A DNA stretch of 64,000 bases from Siphonodentalium dalli. Lineage: Eukaryota > Mollusca > Scaphopoda > Gadilida > Siphonodentaliidae. The notes beneath the pieces are model-generated. The model saw only the letters and a program-made list of their open reading frames with translations. It was not told the origin of the DNA and did not search any database. Both the position numbers and the translations under genes were made by a program. Positions 1-10,313 of the stretch are shown here, one piece after another. The DNA is taken from positions 139,455,954 to 139,519,953 of the forward strand of contig CP136064.1 of assembly GCA_032622095.1 (NCBI GenBank), read 5' to 3'. Numbering within the stretch: the stretch's first letter is position 1; each line of letters starts with the position of its first letter.

Positions 1-99
1 AGCGGAATTTGTATGCGACATTGTCTTACAGAGATAAGGAATGAGCTTATTTCGAGTAAAACAGTAAAATGAAGGCGTGAAACGTAACTTGATCAGATG

Positions 100-263
<164 letters not shown>

Positions 264-264
264 A

Positions 265-831
265 ATGGCCCCAACATATAGCACTTTAACTCTTGGGTAT
301 CTTGAAGAAAAACTTTACGAGTCTCTACAACAGAAATATGACAAAACGTTCAGTGACAATTTCCAAAACTCGTGGAAACGATACATAGATGACTGCAATA
401 TATTTTGGCAGAAATCATGGGGTGACGTCAATGAACTGGGCTCGATTTTAAATGGACTCAATGCCGACCTAAAATTTACCATAGAAACTAGCCCACAAAA
501 ACTTCCATTTCTTGATATTCTCATTATAAAAGATGGTAAAAAAAATTCAACGGACATTTATCGCAAATCAACAGACACTCAGCAATACCTTCACTTTAAA
601 AGCAATCATCCCAGAAGTTGTCGCAATTACATCCCATATAACCTAGCAAGACGCATTTGTACAATAGTCTCAGACTCCAACGTCCAAATAATCCGACTGG
701 CGGAACTCAGAACCACTCTAGTAAAGCGTGGTTATCCCATTAACTTAATAGATCAAGGCATTAAAAAAGCCCAATCGTATTCCCTTGCAGAGCTTAGGGT
801 CTATTCTCATTGCACACGCGCGTGCGATTAA
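265..831 (+). pseudogene. Penelope-like element reverse transcriptase fragment, 5' and 3' truncated
   Basis: The 188-codon open frame begins inside the APTYxTLxLGYLE block that precedes the catalytic motif of Penelope-like element (PLE) reverse transcriptases. It contains WKRYIDDCNIFW (the YxDD catalytic box, residues about 38-49), LPFLDILI, and the PLE-typical HPRSCRNYIPYNLARRIC stretch (about 114-131). These blocks occur in the order known for PLEs. A full PLE would continue into a GIY-YIG endonuclease; here the frame ends soon after LAELR, so the endonuclease is absent. There is no coding sequence to the left, because the frame runs straight into the (TA)n tract. I read it as a dead, 5'-truncated copy. 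The ATG at 265 is an internal Met, not a real start. Confidence 0.85.
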
Positions 832-1189
832 TCGCAGAGTTTTTTAAGGTGCGTGTTAACATAACACAGAGCGATTCGTGATCAATTACCTTCCCCAAAC
901 AACACGTCCTATTCGTGACCAATCATCTTATGCAATCAACCTCGTCATCGAGATAGCCGTTACAGAGAATGGCATGGTTCACTCGGTCACATATTCAGGG
1001 ATGTGGCTAGAGGGGGGGGTGTGGGGGGGGGGTGTCTCACCCCCCCCCCCCAGCAGAGAGCTATATTTTCAATAGTTGGAAATTTCATACCTGCCACAAC
1101 GAAATTTCACACCAACAATAGGTTGAAAATGTTCTTGTAGTTTGATTATAAAACAATTTATTGGGGGGAATTTATTGTTTTTCGACCAA

Positions 1190-1770
1190 TATTTGCATAT
1201 GTTCCTATTTTTGGTCAAAAATTTCGACAGAAATGGTCATCAGTTGGAAATTTTCCAACCTTAGGGGGGTGACAGGTTGGAAATTTCCAACACTTGGAAA
1301 GCTTGTGTCCTGGTCCCTCCCCCGTGGCCAGTCAAAAACTTCTAGTTAATTTAAGAAAACAATATTGTCATACAATTGGTCAACATTGTCATTGGAATTG
1401 TCATCAGTTGGAAATTTTCCAACCTAAGTGGGGGTGTAGGGTTTGAAATTTCCAACAGTAGGAAGGCTAGAGGCTAGTCTAGATGTTAGGATTTTGCGAT
1501 TTTCTTGTTCAGATTTCAAAATTTTCGCACACCGGGCCGAACCATGGTCGGCCCGGTGTGTCATTGTCCCATCCACATGGCCAATACAAAACTGCTAATT
1601 AGTTTAGCAAAACAATATTTTACTACATTTGGTCAAACTTGTAGACATAAATGGTCATCAGTTGAAGAATTTTCCAACCTGCGAGGGGGCATGAGGTTTG
1701 AAATTTCCAACACTTGGAAAGCTTCAGTTGAGGCCAGTCTAGATGCTAAGATTTGCGATTTTCTTGTATA
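1190..1770. repeat. Three degenerate internal repeats of the hAT-like element
   Basis: The block GGTCATCAGTTGGAAATTTT-CCAACC recurs near 1235, 1400 and 1653. Each copy is followed by a G-rich stretch and then by TTTGAAATTTCCAACA or a variant. The second and third copies share a longer tail (AGTCTAGATG..., then TGCGATTTTCTTGT). Spacings are unequal (about 165 and 253 bp), so the units have gained or lost sequence. Confidence 0.75.
1528..1560. repeat. Near-perfect palindrome, CACACCGGGCC...GGCCCGGTGTG
   Basis: A 33-bp inverted repeat pairs CACACCGGGCCGA with TCGGCCCGGTGTG around a CCATGG core. A second, slightly decayed copy is at 1787-1820 in the next internal repeat of the same transposon. 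Confidence 0.9.
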
Positions 1771-1786
1771 GTTTTAAAAAATTTCT

Positions 1787-1820
1787 CACACCGGGCCAAA
1801 CAACCATGGTCGGCCCGGTG
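1787..1820. repeat. Second copy of the CACACCGGGCC palindrome
   Basis: The two arms CACACCGGGCC and GGCCCGGTG flank a CCATGG-containing centre. It corresponds to the palindrome at 1528-1560 but has a small insertion in the left arm side. Confidence 0.85.
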
Positions 1821-2356
1821 TTTCCTGGTCTGTTGTCGGTAGCTGTGTGCATTTGTCTGGAATTAGATCACAAGTAGTTTTTTTGGGGGCAATTTTCAGG
1901 TTAAAATATCTTAATGTTCTCATACTGGGAAAATAGAAGCATGGCTTATGAATATATAGGAAATTAGGCAAAAACGTTGTGTTGGTGTGATTCCGACTCA
2001 AGGGGGGGGGGTGCAAATGGAAATTCCCAACGTGGACACCCCCCCCCCCCCCAGCGGAGACCCTCTAGCCACATCCCTGCATATACTATCCGGGTACAGT
2101 CATTCTCATAACTGATGGGCGATAAAATAATAAATGAAGTACGAAAAGGAAATGGCTTGGAAAGAAGTTTCCAACGTATCGCTAGCATCAGTGGTGATTT
2201 TTGTAGAATTCAGTCGAGCGCAACACTGTACCCAATATTGTGAATATATAGATTGATAGTAATGTGCCGTTTAGCATGTGCGATCACTGATGATAAGCCG
2301 CCAATGGCGATCAAATTGAAATCAATCGCTCATGCATGCGAACAGCGTCCTGGCGA

Positions 2357-2406
2357 CAGAATTCGACCTGAAACGTTGCGTGTGTGACTCTTAAGGTCGA
2401 ATTCTG
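2357..2406. repeat. Hairpin with 13-bp perfect stem
   Basis: CAGAATTCGACCT (2357-2369) pairs with AGGTCGAATTCTG (2394-2406) across a 24-nt loop. It lies in the 410-bp gene-free stretch between the hAT-like element and the first recognisable coding sequence of the two-gene transposon. It could be part of that transposon's subterminal region, but no partner was found at the other end. Confidence 0.8.
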
Positions 2407-2489
2407 AGTCCCATCACTTATTCTATTTGAATGGTGGTTCGTCAATTATAGTACCGCGTTGTCGCTGTTGCCAGCGGCTATACAAATGA

Positions 2490-5209
2490 GCACTCGATGA
2501 TCATGGTATTGAAGCACAGAGGAGATATAAAGACAAGCTTTCCTACGACAAAGGAACGAAATGTTTACCGGACCCGTACGAATTAAGTGATGATTGGACA
2601 CCAAACAAAGAAACACTTCCACCGATCACGTATCCGGATATTTACCACTACCTTATCGATACTCCCGGAGTTTATACGAAAGAAGCACTCATAGCTCATA
2701 AGTCTTTGGATGCCTGGAGGTAGGTAACTCATAACTTCGTAATATAAATACGACAAATGCGATATATATTTTTTTTACCGGAGAAATTGCACTTGCATAA
2801 TTTCGTGTGTTTACAAATTTAGGATAATTTTCGTTTACTTCATGTCGGAATTTTCTATGTCCTATTTTGCATACAAATCGATTGAAATACACTAATACTT
2901 TGACAAATCCTATTCTTGTTTTCAAACATCATTACAAAACTAAAATAAATGGATTTTGTGTCAAATTATCTTTCAAATCCAATGTGATGGATCATCACAC
3001 TTATTCACAGTGTTGACAAAATGTAGTTACATGTATGAATGTATGACATCACATACCACTGATCTGTCATCTTATGTCTGACACTGAATAATCCACATTG
3101 AATATGGGTATTTTCATACCGTATCTCGCGGTGAAATATCTAATTACATGTCCATGTATTACCTCCTTTCCTGATGTTATTACATGTATTTGTCACATTT
3201 ATTTTCCAGATTTGTGAAGAGCGGACATGCGAAGCAAATTCTTCAACATGATGTTTCACAGGAAAGCCCATACTGTTTCCTGAAAGCCGAAGTCATCCCC
3301 TCACAGAGAGTTGGCGATGATCCCCATATACCATGGATTTGTGTATCCAAAGCTGAAGGCTATATATTGTGTGCCCACTGCACATGCATGGCAGGGTGAG
3401 TCTTAGTGTCATTGTTTACACCTCGTTGTATTGATACCGGGAACATGTAAGCCATGCAAAGTCAGTCGAAATATTGTATGAAATATTAAAATTAAACGCT
3501 CTTTATTTTTCATAACATCTTGGAATCGACACCACATTGGCAGCTCATAATGTTTATTATCAACAATAATATAAGATAGGAACAATTATGAGAAACGCAA
3601 GATCACGATATAACAAATCACATCAAAGTACATATAAATAAAACAAACTGTAAGTCACCCCAATTTAAGGTATGTGATATTATAAGTTCCATCTCCATTT
3701 ATTCAGACTTTTTTTCGGTTTCATTTTTTGTTTTTACCATTAAACATATATTTAGTATTAGATATTCCCAACCACATATCAATGTTAAAGGGGGACTGTA
3801 CTCCAAATTCAGTCATTTATGGGACCATCTCCTTTTATGCCCAGCAGAAAATATGCTCAGTCCATAAACTCATAAGAGCACATGAGTGTATTTTGCACTC
3901 ATGCACTGGCTCAAATTCATTCACTGATTTCACACATTTTTATTTGTTTTAGGTTGGGAGATGTATGCAGTCATGCAGCTGCAACCCTGTTTCAAGTTGA
4001 GACAGTTGTCAGATTGGGCTTAGCAGTGACATCAGCTACAAGCCAAGAGTGTGCCTGGAACCTGACATCAAACAGGGTTGTGGACTATGTGCCCTTATGT
4101 GAAATCCCTGACATATTCCAAGGCAAAGGGACAAAGGATATGCCTTCAAGTGAAATGATCAAAAAATTGAAGCTGATATGTCCAAATGCAGCTTATTTTT
4201 CGACAATTCCCAAGCTTAATGAAGAGGACACTGACACAGCCTCAGAAACAGAGGACAGTGATAACTTACCGACAACATTGTTATCATTTTATGATGATAC
4301 AATAGAGGATATCAGTAAAAATAGTTTGCAAGAGATTTGCCTAAGCACCTGGCAGTCTTACACAAACTCATTGACGCCGTCGAAAATTTCTTCCTTGGAA
4401 GAGACAACAAGGACACAGGCCATTTGTGAAAAATAACAGCATCTAGTGCGCATAATGTTATTACTCGCAGAGACACCACCGACCCCAATAATCTTGTGAA
4501 AAAAATAATGGGATACAGTTTGACCAGTTTAAAAAATATTGCTGCAGCTCAATGTGGTGTAGACAACGAAGCTGTTGCTCGTAAACTTTATTCCAAACAT
4601 ATGAAGGAAATGCATTGTGATTTCAATATTCGGGCTTCGGGACTTGTAATTTCACATGATAAACCCTTTCTTGGTTGTTCTCCAGATGGAATAGCCAAAT
4701 GTTCATGTTGTGGTGAGGCAGTTGTTGAAGTAAAGTGTTCGTATAAACACAAAGACCGTTTGATAGCAGATGCAGCGGCTGAAGACTCAACTTTCTGTTT
4801 GGACACCAACCTCCAATTGAAAACCAGCCACAAATATTATTCACAAATACAAACGCAAATGCTTGTGTGCGGTATTGATTTGTGTCACTTTATTGTGTAT
4901 ACAGATGAAGATGTGATCATTAACATCATTCGGAAAGAGACGGCTTTCTGTGAAAGAATTTGTTCTAAAGGTGAAATGTTTTTCATGACATATATCTTGC
5001 CGGAGTTAATTACAAATACACTGGGTAAAATTGAGCCGACAGAAGTTATGCAGAATGACAATGAACTAATGTGTTTATGTAGGCAGCCAAAAAGTGGTAA
5101 ACTGATTAAGTGTGGCAGTGTATATTGCCCAACAGTTTGGTTTCATTGGTCATGCGTGTTTGTAAAGCGAAAACCAAGGAGTGCATGGCTTTGTCCACAT
5201 TGTAAATAA
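2490..5209 (+). pseudogene. SWIM zinc finger - YqaJ nuclease - PHD finger protein (ISL2EU second protein)
   Basis: Three exons are visible: 2490-2719, 3210-3395 and 3953-5209, joined by GT..AG introns that keep frame. Exon 1 encodes ITYPDIYHYLIDTPGVYT and SLDAW. Exons 2-3 form a SWIM finger, CTCMAG joined to LGDVCSHAA (CxC...CxH). Exon 3 then carries a YqaJ/lambda-exonuclease-like domain: FLGCSPDG (Asp), VVEVKC (Glu-x-Lys) and YSQIQTQM. It ends in a C4HC3 PHD-type finger (CLC...CGSVYC...HWSC...CPHC). Predicted role: DNA nuclease partner of the transposase, guided by zinc modules; this is inference from domains. Lesions: a run of five A at 4429-4433 gives an in-frame TAA (4434-4436), and the homologous frame continues one base over at ATAACAGC. 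No start codon exists in exon 1 (in-frame TGA at 2487), so a first exon is missing or lost. Confidence 0.8.
4429..4436 (+). other. Frameshift in an A5 run within the YqaJ gene
   Basis: The SWIM frame ends AICEK-stop here. The downstream YqaJ frame, starting ITASSAHNVI, is open from the same point but displaced by one base. One extra A in the run would join them, so this is either a true 1-nt deletion or a homopolymer error. Confidence 0.75.
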
Positions 5210-5218
5210 ATTGAACAG

Positions 5219-5698
5219 AAGTGTTGTTGTCATTGTGTGTTAAAATTAAAGGCTTTTTATTTTTAATCTTTAAGATTAAAAATATAGAGCGTTTAATTTA
5301 TTATCCAAATATAAATAAATGAAGAGCGTTTCATTTTAATCTTTAAAATCAGATTTTTTTTAGTTAAAGTTTCCCTTTCTGATTTGACAGCATAGAACCA
5401 TACTCTGTAATAAGCTCTATGACTTTATGTGTTATATGATGTCAAATATAAATGAACATAAGTGTTATTGTCATTGTGTGTTAAAATTAAAGGCTTTTTA
5501 TTTTTAATCTTTAAGATTAAAAATATAGAGCGTTTCATTTATTATCCAAATAGAAATATATGAAGAGCGTTTCATTTTAATCATTAAAATCAGATTTTTG
5601 TTAGTTAAAGATGCCCTTTCTGATTTGACAGCATAGAACCATACTCTGTAATAAGCTCTAGGAATGTATGTGTTATATGATGTCAAATCAGACTGCGA
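5219..5698. repeat. 241-bp tandem duplication between convergent genes
   Basis: A block beginning GTGTTGTTGTCATTGTGTG at 5221 repeats from 5462 with few differences, a period of 241 bp. Each copy contains a 25-bp near-perfect palindrome centred on AATCTTTAAGATT and two AGAGCGTTT motifs. It separates the 3' end of the YqaJ gene from the 3' end of the transposase gene and may hold both polyadenylation regions; AATAAA overlaps the YqaJ stop codon at about 5204. Confidence 0.9.
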
Positions 5699-5728
5699 GT
5701 CTTTAAACATTTTCCATACCCAGTTAAC

Positions 5729-8561
5729 CTATTTTACAAGCTTTTCGTGCATATTAGAAATAGCACAACATATAATAGCAACTGAATCTGCATGTGTCAC
5801 CATGGTCATCCCCATTAAACTACTCATAATTCTAAAAAACTTCATACGACCAATAGCTCTTTCCACATGAATTCTTAGTGATTACATTCGCAATCCTTCT
5901 CGTCAGTTCAACTTCACGTTGACTCAATTGTGATTTTCCCCTTGTGAGATATGGAATCACTAAATCTGCTCCATATGCAGCAATGTCATCCTCAATCAGA
6001 AATCCCCTGTCTGCCAAAACCTGATCACCATGTGTTAGTTTTTGCAGAAACACAGAGCGCTGGGTGATAACTTTGTCCGATGTTCTGCCTCCAAAAGCCC
6101 TCGAAAAAAATGAAATGTTTCCTGTTGGCGATATGCCGATTAGAAATTTGACAGTGTTGTTGTGTTTGTAGTTCGACCATGTTGTTGCGCGGGCACGTAA
6201 GTTTCCTGGTCGTTCAATGAAGACTTCTGTACAAGCGATTATGACTCGGCATCGACGATATGTATTTTTGAATACACTCGGTAGTGTGCGTAATGTAGAT
6301 TCTTTATCAGGCCATGAAATTAAGAATAACAATTGTTTGGCTATAGCCGGAATACCCGAATTCATGAGTGTCGAAATGTGGCTCACTGAAACACTAAAGC
6401 GAATTGCAATGTCCTGGTTCAGAAGATTCAACTTCAGTTTCATTAAAATTAACAAAACAACTTCCTTATCGGACAAAACTTGTGATTTCGGCAGGAGGCT
6501 TGCGCTCAACTCCACCACCCGCAGAAATGCAGCATAAGATGGTAGCCCCGTGACAAACGTTGTTTTCCCATCATCTTCCTCTATGGTCCTGGCACCAAAT
6601 TTCAACTTCTTGTTTGTTTCCTCAACCTGGCGCTTTTCCTCTTGCAGATCAGGATCTCTCTCTTTAGCTGTTTATTTTCCGCCTTTAGGTCCATTATCTT
6701 CCTTAAGTAATTCTCATGAATACGTTGAATATTATCTGCAATCAAATTGAGGAATATGTTAGTAATTATTTATGTCATTATATAATATGTACCAGGTACA
6801 GTAATGCCCAAAGTAATTGACCATTTAACCACAGCAGAATTATGGGTAATTTGTCAGGATTCAGTCGGAAATATGGCTTGTTGCCATTCATCGGAAAGCC
6901 ATATTTCCGACTAAATCCTGGAAAATTACCCATAATTCTGCTGTGGTTAAGTGGTCAATTACTTTGGGCATTACTGTATGTATAATATGCATTATCAATT
7001 CAAATGTTTGATTTGACATACTCAGTATGATACTGGTATCATCTGCATTATCACAATCATGTATATTTATTAGTAATTCATCAGAAAATGATTTTCTAAT
7101 TATGATCATTGACTGAATATGATCACACATGTATATTTATATAAATCATAAAATCTAGTTTATGTTTAACACTTATTTCTTCAATTACTCCACAATTATT
7201 TCAGTTGATGTTAAATATTCTGTTAACATTAAAATTCAAGCAATTATTATGGCAAATTATTCCCAGTTTATGCTCACCTTCAATGTTATTATCGGTGTTG
7301 TCTTCTGCGACAGCATCAGTAGGTGTACCGGTATCAGTGCAAGATAAATCGAGAAGTGCGGTTGCAGCTAGATCTTCCCCCTCCTTCTTTTCTCGTGCTT
7401 CAACTCTCCTCCGTCTCCTCTCAGTCCGGCCCAGTTTTGTCTCGGGGGTTGTGATGCTCAATTTGTGATATCCCATGCTGAGTGATGGTACATAATCAGG
7501 ATGTAATGGATCATCATTGCGGCTGCCTGAAATTATAGACATTTTAAATTTACATATATATGAAAAGAGATTTCCAAGAATAAGGTACCCTTAATATGTA
7601 TATAAACCAGATACACAATCAACCCAACCCTGTGGGGCTCTTTTTGCAGAACATGCATTGATGAACTATTTATGAACACCTGGCCAATGTTTATTGCACA
7701 TTTGTTATATAACTGCTCCCTTTTATGAGGGACACTATGTACCCATCAGACATGATAGGTGTTAGGTTTCACCCATGCTATTATACCCACTGATAACAAT
7801 CTAAAATGTGTGAAATAGCACACACGTGTAGCCCTACATGTACACAAATCAAAAGTTTATTTTTGAAGATGCAATCAGATATAATCTGTTCACTTGAACA
7901 ACATTTGAAAAATCTAAATAAAATTCAAACATAAATAAACCAACATTATACCTGTTATTTCCAATACCACACATCAAGTCACACTCTGAAGAATGTGCAA
8001 CTCTGTAACTTTTGCTCCGCAAATTTGCATGGAAATCCCCATTCAAAATTGGTCACTTGTCGTCCCCTTTAATTATTATGCATTGGTAATTGTATGCACA
8101 TGGCATATACCATTCACATAGACATCATTCTATATGCAAATGGTATTAGTGGCTTCCGATTATCGTTCACATTCCATTAAAACGAATGTCAACATCCAAT
8201 GTTATTAATTCGAAATTATGCGACATTCATTTACGGCAAATTCGGAATGACCGTTTAATTAATTCTCGATATTGCATATAATTTTAGGTTTTGTATATTG
8301 TAACTTAATGGTGATGTTATAAGTTATTTAAAGCTTAATTTTTGTTTATATACGATAGTTACCTGTTATGAAATGTTTTCCGCAAACACGGTCACCACTT
8401 CCAGGAATCCACGTTTTCGAAACATCATCCGATTTTAGTCTGCGAATAGCGTTTATCCAGCAACTTCGTCGAGGTTCTTCCGTCGGAATCCGATGATACG
8501 ACACATTAGATGTAGGATCATGTCTATTTGCACAATCCGCAACACAACATGATGTCGGCAT
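5729..8561 (-). pseudogene. THAP-HTH-DDE_4 transposase of the ISL2EU-type element
   Basis: On the minus strand, exon 1 (8561-8363) encodes a THAP zinc finger: CCVADC, then CWINAIRR, then TWIPGSGDRVCGKHF. Exon 2 (7526-7278) joins in frame after a GT..AG intron and reads DDPLHPDYVP, then a basic stretch and an acidic linker. Exon 3 (6735-5729) has a coiled-coil start, an HTH_Tnp_4-like segment (LNQDIAIRFSVSVSHISTL) and the DDE_Tnp_4 core (TEVFIERP, TWSNYKHNNTVKFLIGI, FGGRTSDK, LADRGF, RGKSQLS). Lesions: the first catalytic Asp (IIDCTE in the family) is Ala, GCT at 6234-6236. An apparent 2-nt expansion in an AG run at 6655-6664 breaks the coiled coil. A 1-nt insertion near 5874-5882 separates the core from RIHVERAIGR, which holds the catalytic Glu. 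The copy cannot be active. Confidence 0.85.
6797..6978. mobile_element. Foldback MITE, copy 1 (182 bp, TA-flanked)
   Basis: Bounded by TACAGTAATGCCCAAAGTAA and its inverted complement ending ...GGGCATTACTGTA, the element is almost one long palindrome (arms include ACCACAGCAGAATTATGGGT). TA at both outer edges fits Tc1/mariner-type target duplication. It lies in the intron (6736-7277) between transposase exons 2 and 3. Two related copies are at 26721 and 27895. Confidence 0.9.
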
Positions 8562-9265
8562 TTCGAACTTAAACTAAAAAAAAATTTACCGCACGCGAAT
8601 GTAAACAAAGCACGTCTGGTAGTCTGCGGCCAATGTTTTGCCTACCAGTGCCAGACCCACGTGTTAGTGTGACGTCATCGAATTATCTCCTATTTGATAA
8701 ATTTCAATTTCTGCGGATTCATGTACGAGATCATTACATCTAGATAGAAATGTGCGTGTTTTAGATTCCGTATCGAATGAGTCAAATTTCAGATATACGT
8801 GCACGTGAAATTCATTTAGTAGTTCATATTCGATAAGATCCCTATCACGATATAACGAGGAGCATTACACTAATGCATGGGACACTATATCTGTGTATTT
8901 TAATCGACAGAGTGAGCAATTTGCTTCTTCGGTTGGTAATATAGACAAGTCGCGCAACAATTAAATATGACTCTTTGTTTTTGGGCAATTTTCGACAATT
9001 TTGCCATAATTGTGACATATGACGACTGGAATGTATGTCATGGAACCGAATAAGCCTGTTATCGCTTAATATGGTTTGTGTCCATTCTGCGTCGTTTATT
9101 TCCGACCAACGTTGTAGACCTGACTTTTAGCTTCCATGTTGTCGGATTTAAAAAAGATCTATGACGAATAAACGCTTCCAGTTCCCCTGTCAACTTATAT
9201 TTGTCAAAGATAAAAATGATATCGGCCATGAAATTCCCTGAAAATTTAACGGGGCCCGTCAGATA
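8562..9265. other. Gene-free gap between the two-gene transposon and gag
   Basis: No convincing gene. A compound inverted repeat is present at 8611-8663: CTGGTAG (8616) pairs with CTACCAG (8642), and CACGTCTGG with CCAGACCCACGTG. The last portion (AATAAA at about 9168, GGGGCCCGTC near 9251) could be the 3' part of a 5' LTR because a primer-binding-like site follows at 9267, but no matching LTR was seen elsewhere. Confidence 0.5.
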
Positions 9266-10059
9266 TTGGCGACAGTGACCCAGTGTGGTGAGCCAATCCC
9301 ACGATTTCGAAGAAGAGACGCGGAGAGTAGGAACAAATCATTTCATACCAGTTCAGGTACACGGTACTACAGAGGACATATACCTTGGGCAAACAAGACG
9401 ATTCATAAAATTGGCAGGAAAATTGGAGAAATGAGCATTACTATGCGGATACGACAGGAATGGGGTCACAGTACATTCAAAGATCATCAGATAGGAAGAA
9501 CCAGAGAAATGATGACAACGCTGGAGATTCAGTCTCTCATAACTATATTGAACAGAGAAACACACATGTGCATACCCGATGTTTACGGTGACAGACTACA
9601 TGGACAGACTACGATGGACAGACTACATGGTACACTTCAACTTAGTCGCGAACGGAAATAAATGGTCAGAGGAAGACAAATTAATACAGCTTGGCATTCA
9701 TCTGAAGGGCCCAGCAAGAAGTGTCCTGTCCGATTTAAATCCATACCAATTTTCGGATTATAACGAGTTTCTGTCTGCACTCACAACTCGCTTTAAGCCA
9801 AAAAACCAATGCGAGATGTACCGTGCGCAATTGGAAGCCAGCCGTAGGAGAGATCGAGAAAGTCTACCAGAATTGGCTCAAGAAATCAAACGTCTCGTAA
9901 GAATGGCCTACACGAATGCTGGACTAGAGATAAGGGATATGTTGGGTTATAAAGAATTTTGTGATTCCCTTCAAGATCCAGAGATGGAATGGGCAGTGTA
10001 TCAAGGATCCGGGGTGGAGAGCATCGACACGGCCTTATCATTGGCGCTCAAATATGAGG
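9266..10059 (+). pseudogene. Ty3/gypsy-type gag, 5' portion (split by LINE insertion)
   Basis: Two overlapping frames (9266-9661 and 9579-10059) together give a Gag-like protein. The second reads WTDYMVHFNLVANGNKW, KLIQLGIHLKGPARSVLSDL, LTTRFKPKNQCEMYRAQL and ESLPELAQEIKRLVRMAY, which is the capsid-like Gag block of Ty3/gypsy retrotransposons. A frame change occurs around 9590-9640, where GACAGACTACATGG-like sequence is locally repeated. TGGCGACAGTGACC at 9267-9280 resembles the primer binding site common in gypsy elements. The frame is cut after the first base of an Ala codon at 10059 by a LINE and resumes at 18059. No protease, RT or integrase follows, so this is a gag-only or deleted element. 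Confidence 0.75.
10050..10059 (+). repeat. Target-site duplication, left copy (AAATATGAGG)
   Basis: AAATATGAGG precedes the 5' end of the LINE and is repeated at 18049-18058 directly after its A-rich tail. The first A residues are ambiguous because the tail is A-rich. Confidence 0.9.
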
Positions 10060-10313
10060 ACTTCCGGTAATGACGTTGCAGCGGTAGGACGCATTTTCAA
10101 ACATAGTCCAAATAAAGTAATATATTAAGCTACGAAAAGGGGATCGGTGTTCCAGATAGGTAGGAACTGCTCCATAAACGAAGAGGTATGTTTTACGAGA
10201 GAGCCAACGTTTAGCAGAGGAACGGTGATGCCCAATTTCGGTGTTTAATTCTGGACTACAACGACCGCCCAGTGGCCGCCATTTTGAATATCTGAATGTA
10301 AACAAAAACTCAA

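Larger units (their letters stand above)
996..2079. mobile_element. Non-autonomous hAT-like DNA transposon, 1,084 bp
   Basis: The ends are a perfect 19-bp terminal inverted repeat, CAGGGATGTGGCTAGAGGG at 996-1014 and its exact complement at 2061-2079. Immediately outside lie CACATATT (988-995) and CATATACT (2080-2087), which match at 6 of 8 positions and could be a decayed 8-bp target duplication. A CAGGG start with an 8-bp duplication is the usual hAT pattern. The body has no credible ORF. Long G or C runs sit just inside both ends (1011-1030 and 1041-1052 on the left, 2039-2052 on the right), and the interior holds degenerate tandem repeats and two palindromes. The family assignment is inference; the inverted ends are directly visible. 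Confidence 0.8.
2490..8561. mobile_element. Two-gene DNA transposon, ISL2EU/PHIS type (degraded, ends not found)
   Basis: Two convergent genes occupy this interval. On the plus strand is a SWIM-YqaJ-PHD protein gene; on the minus strand is a THAP-HTH-DDE_4 transposase. A Harbinger-like DDE transposase paired with a YqaJ-nuclease second protein is the established coding pattern of ISL2EU elements in the PIF/Harbinger-ISL2EU-Spy superfamily. The coordinates given are the minimum coding span. I looked for inverted termini between 2090-2490 and 8562-9260 and did not find a convincing pair. Both genes are damaged, a foldback MITE sits in a transposase intron, and the gap between the two 3' ends contains a 241-bp tandem duplication. 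Confidence 0.75.

Noticed and set aside
2090-9260. Terminal inverted repeats for the ISL2EU-type element
   Set aside because: Manual comparison of both flanks found only chance-level matches such as ATTTCAATTT.
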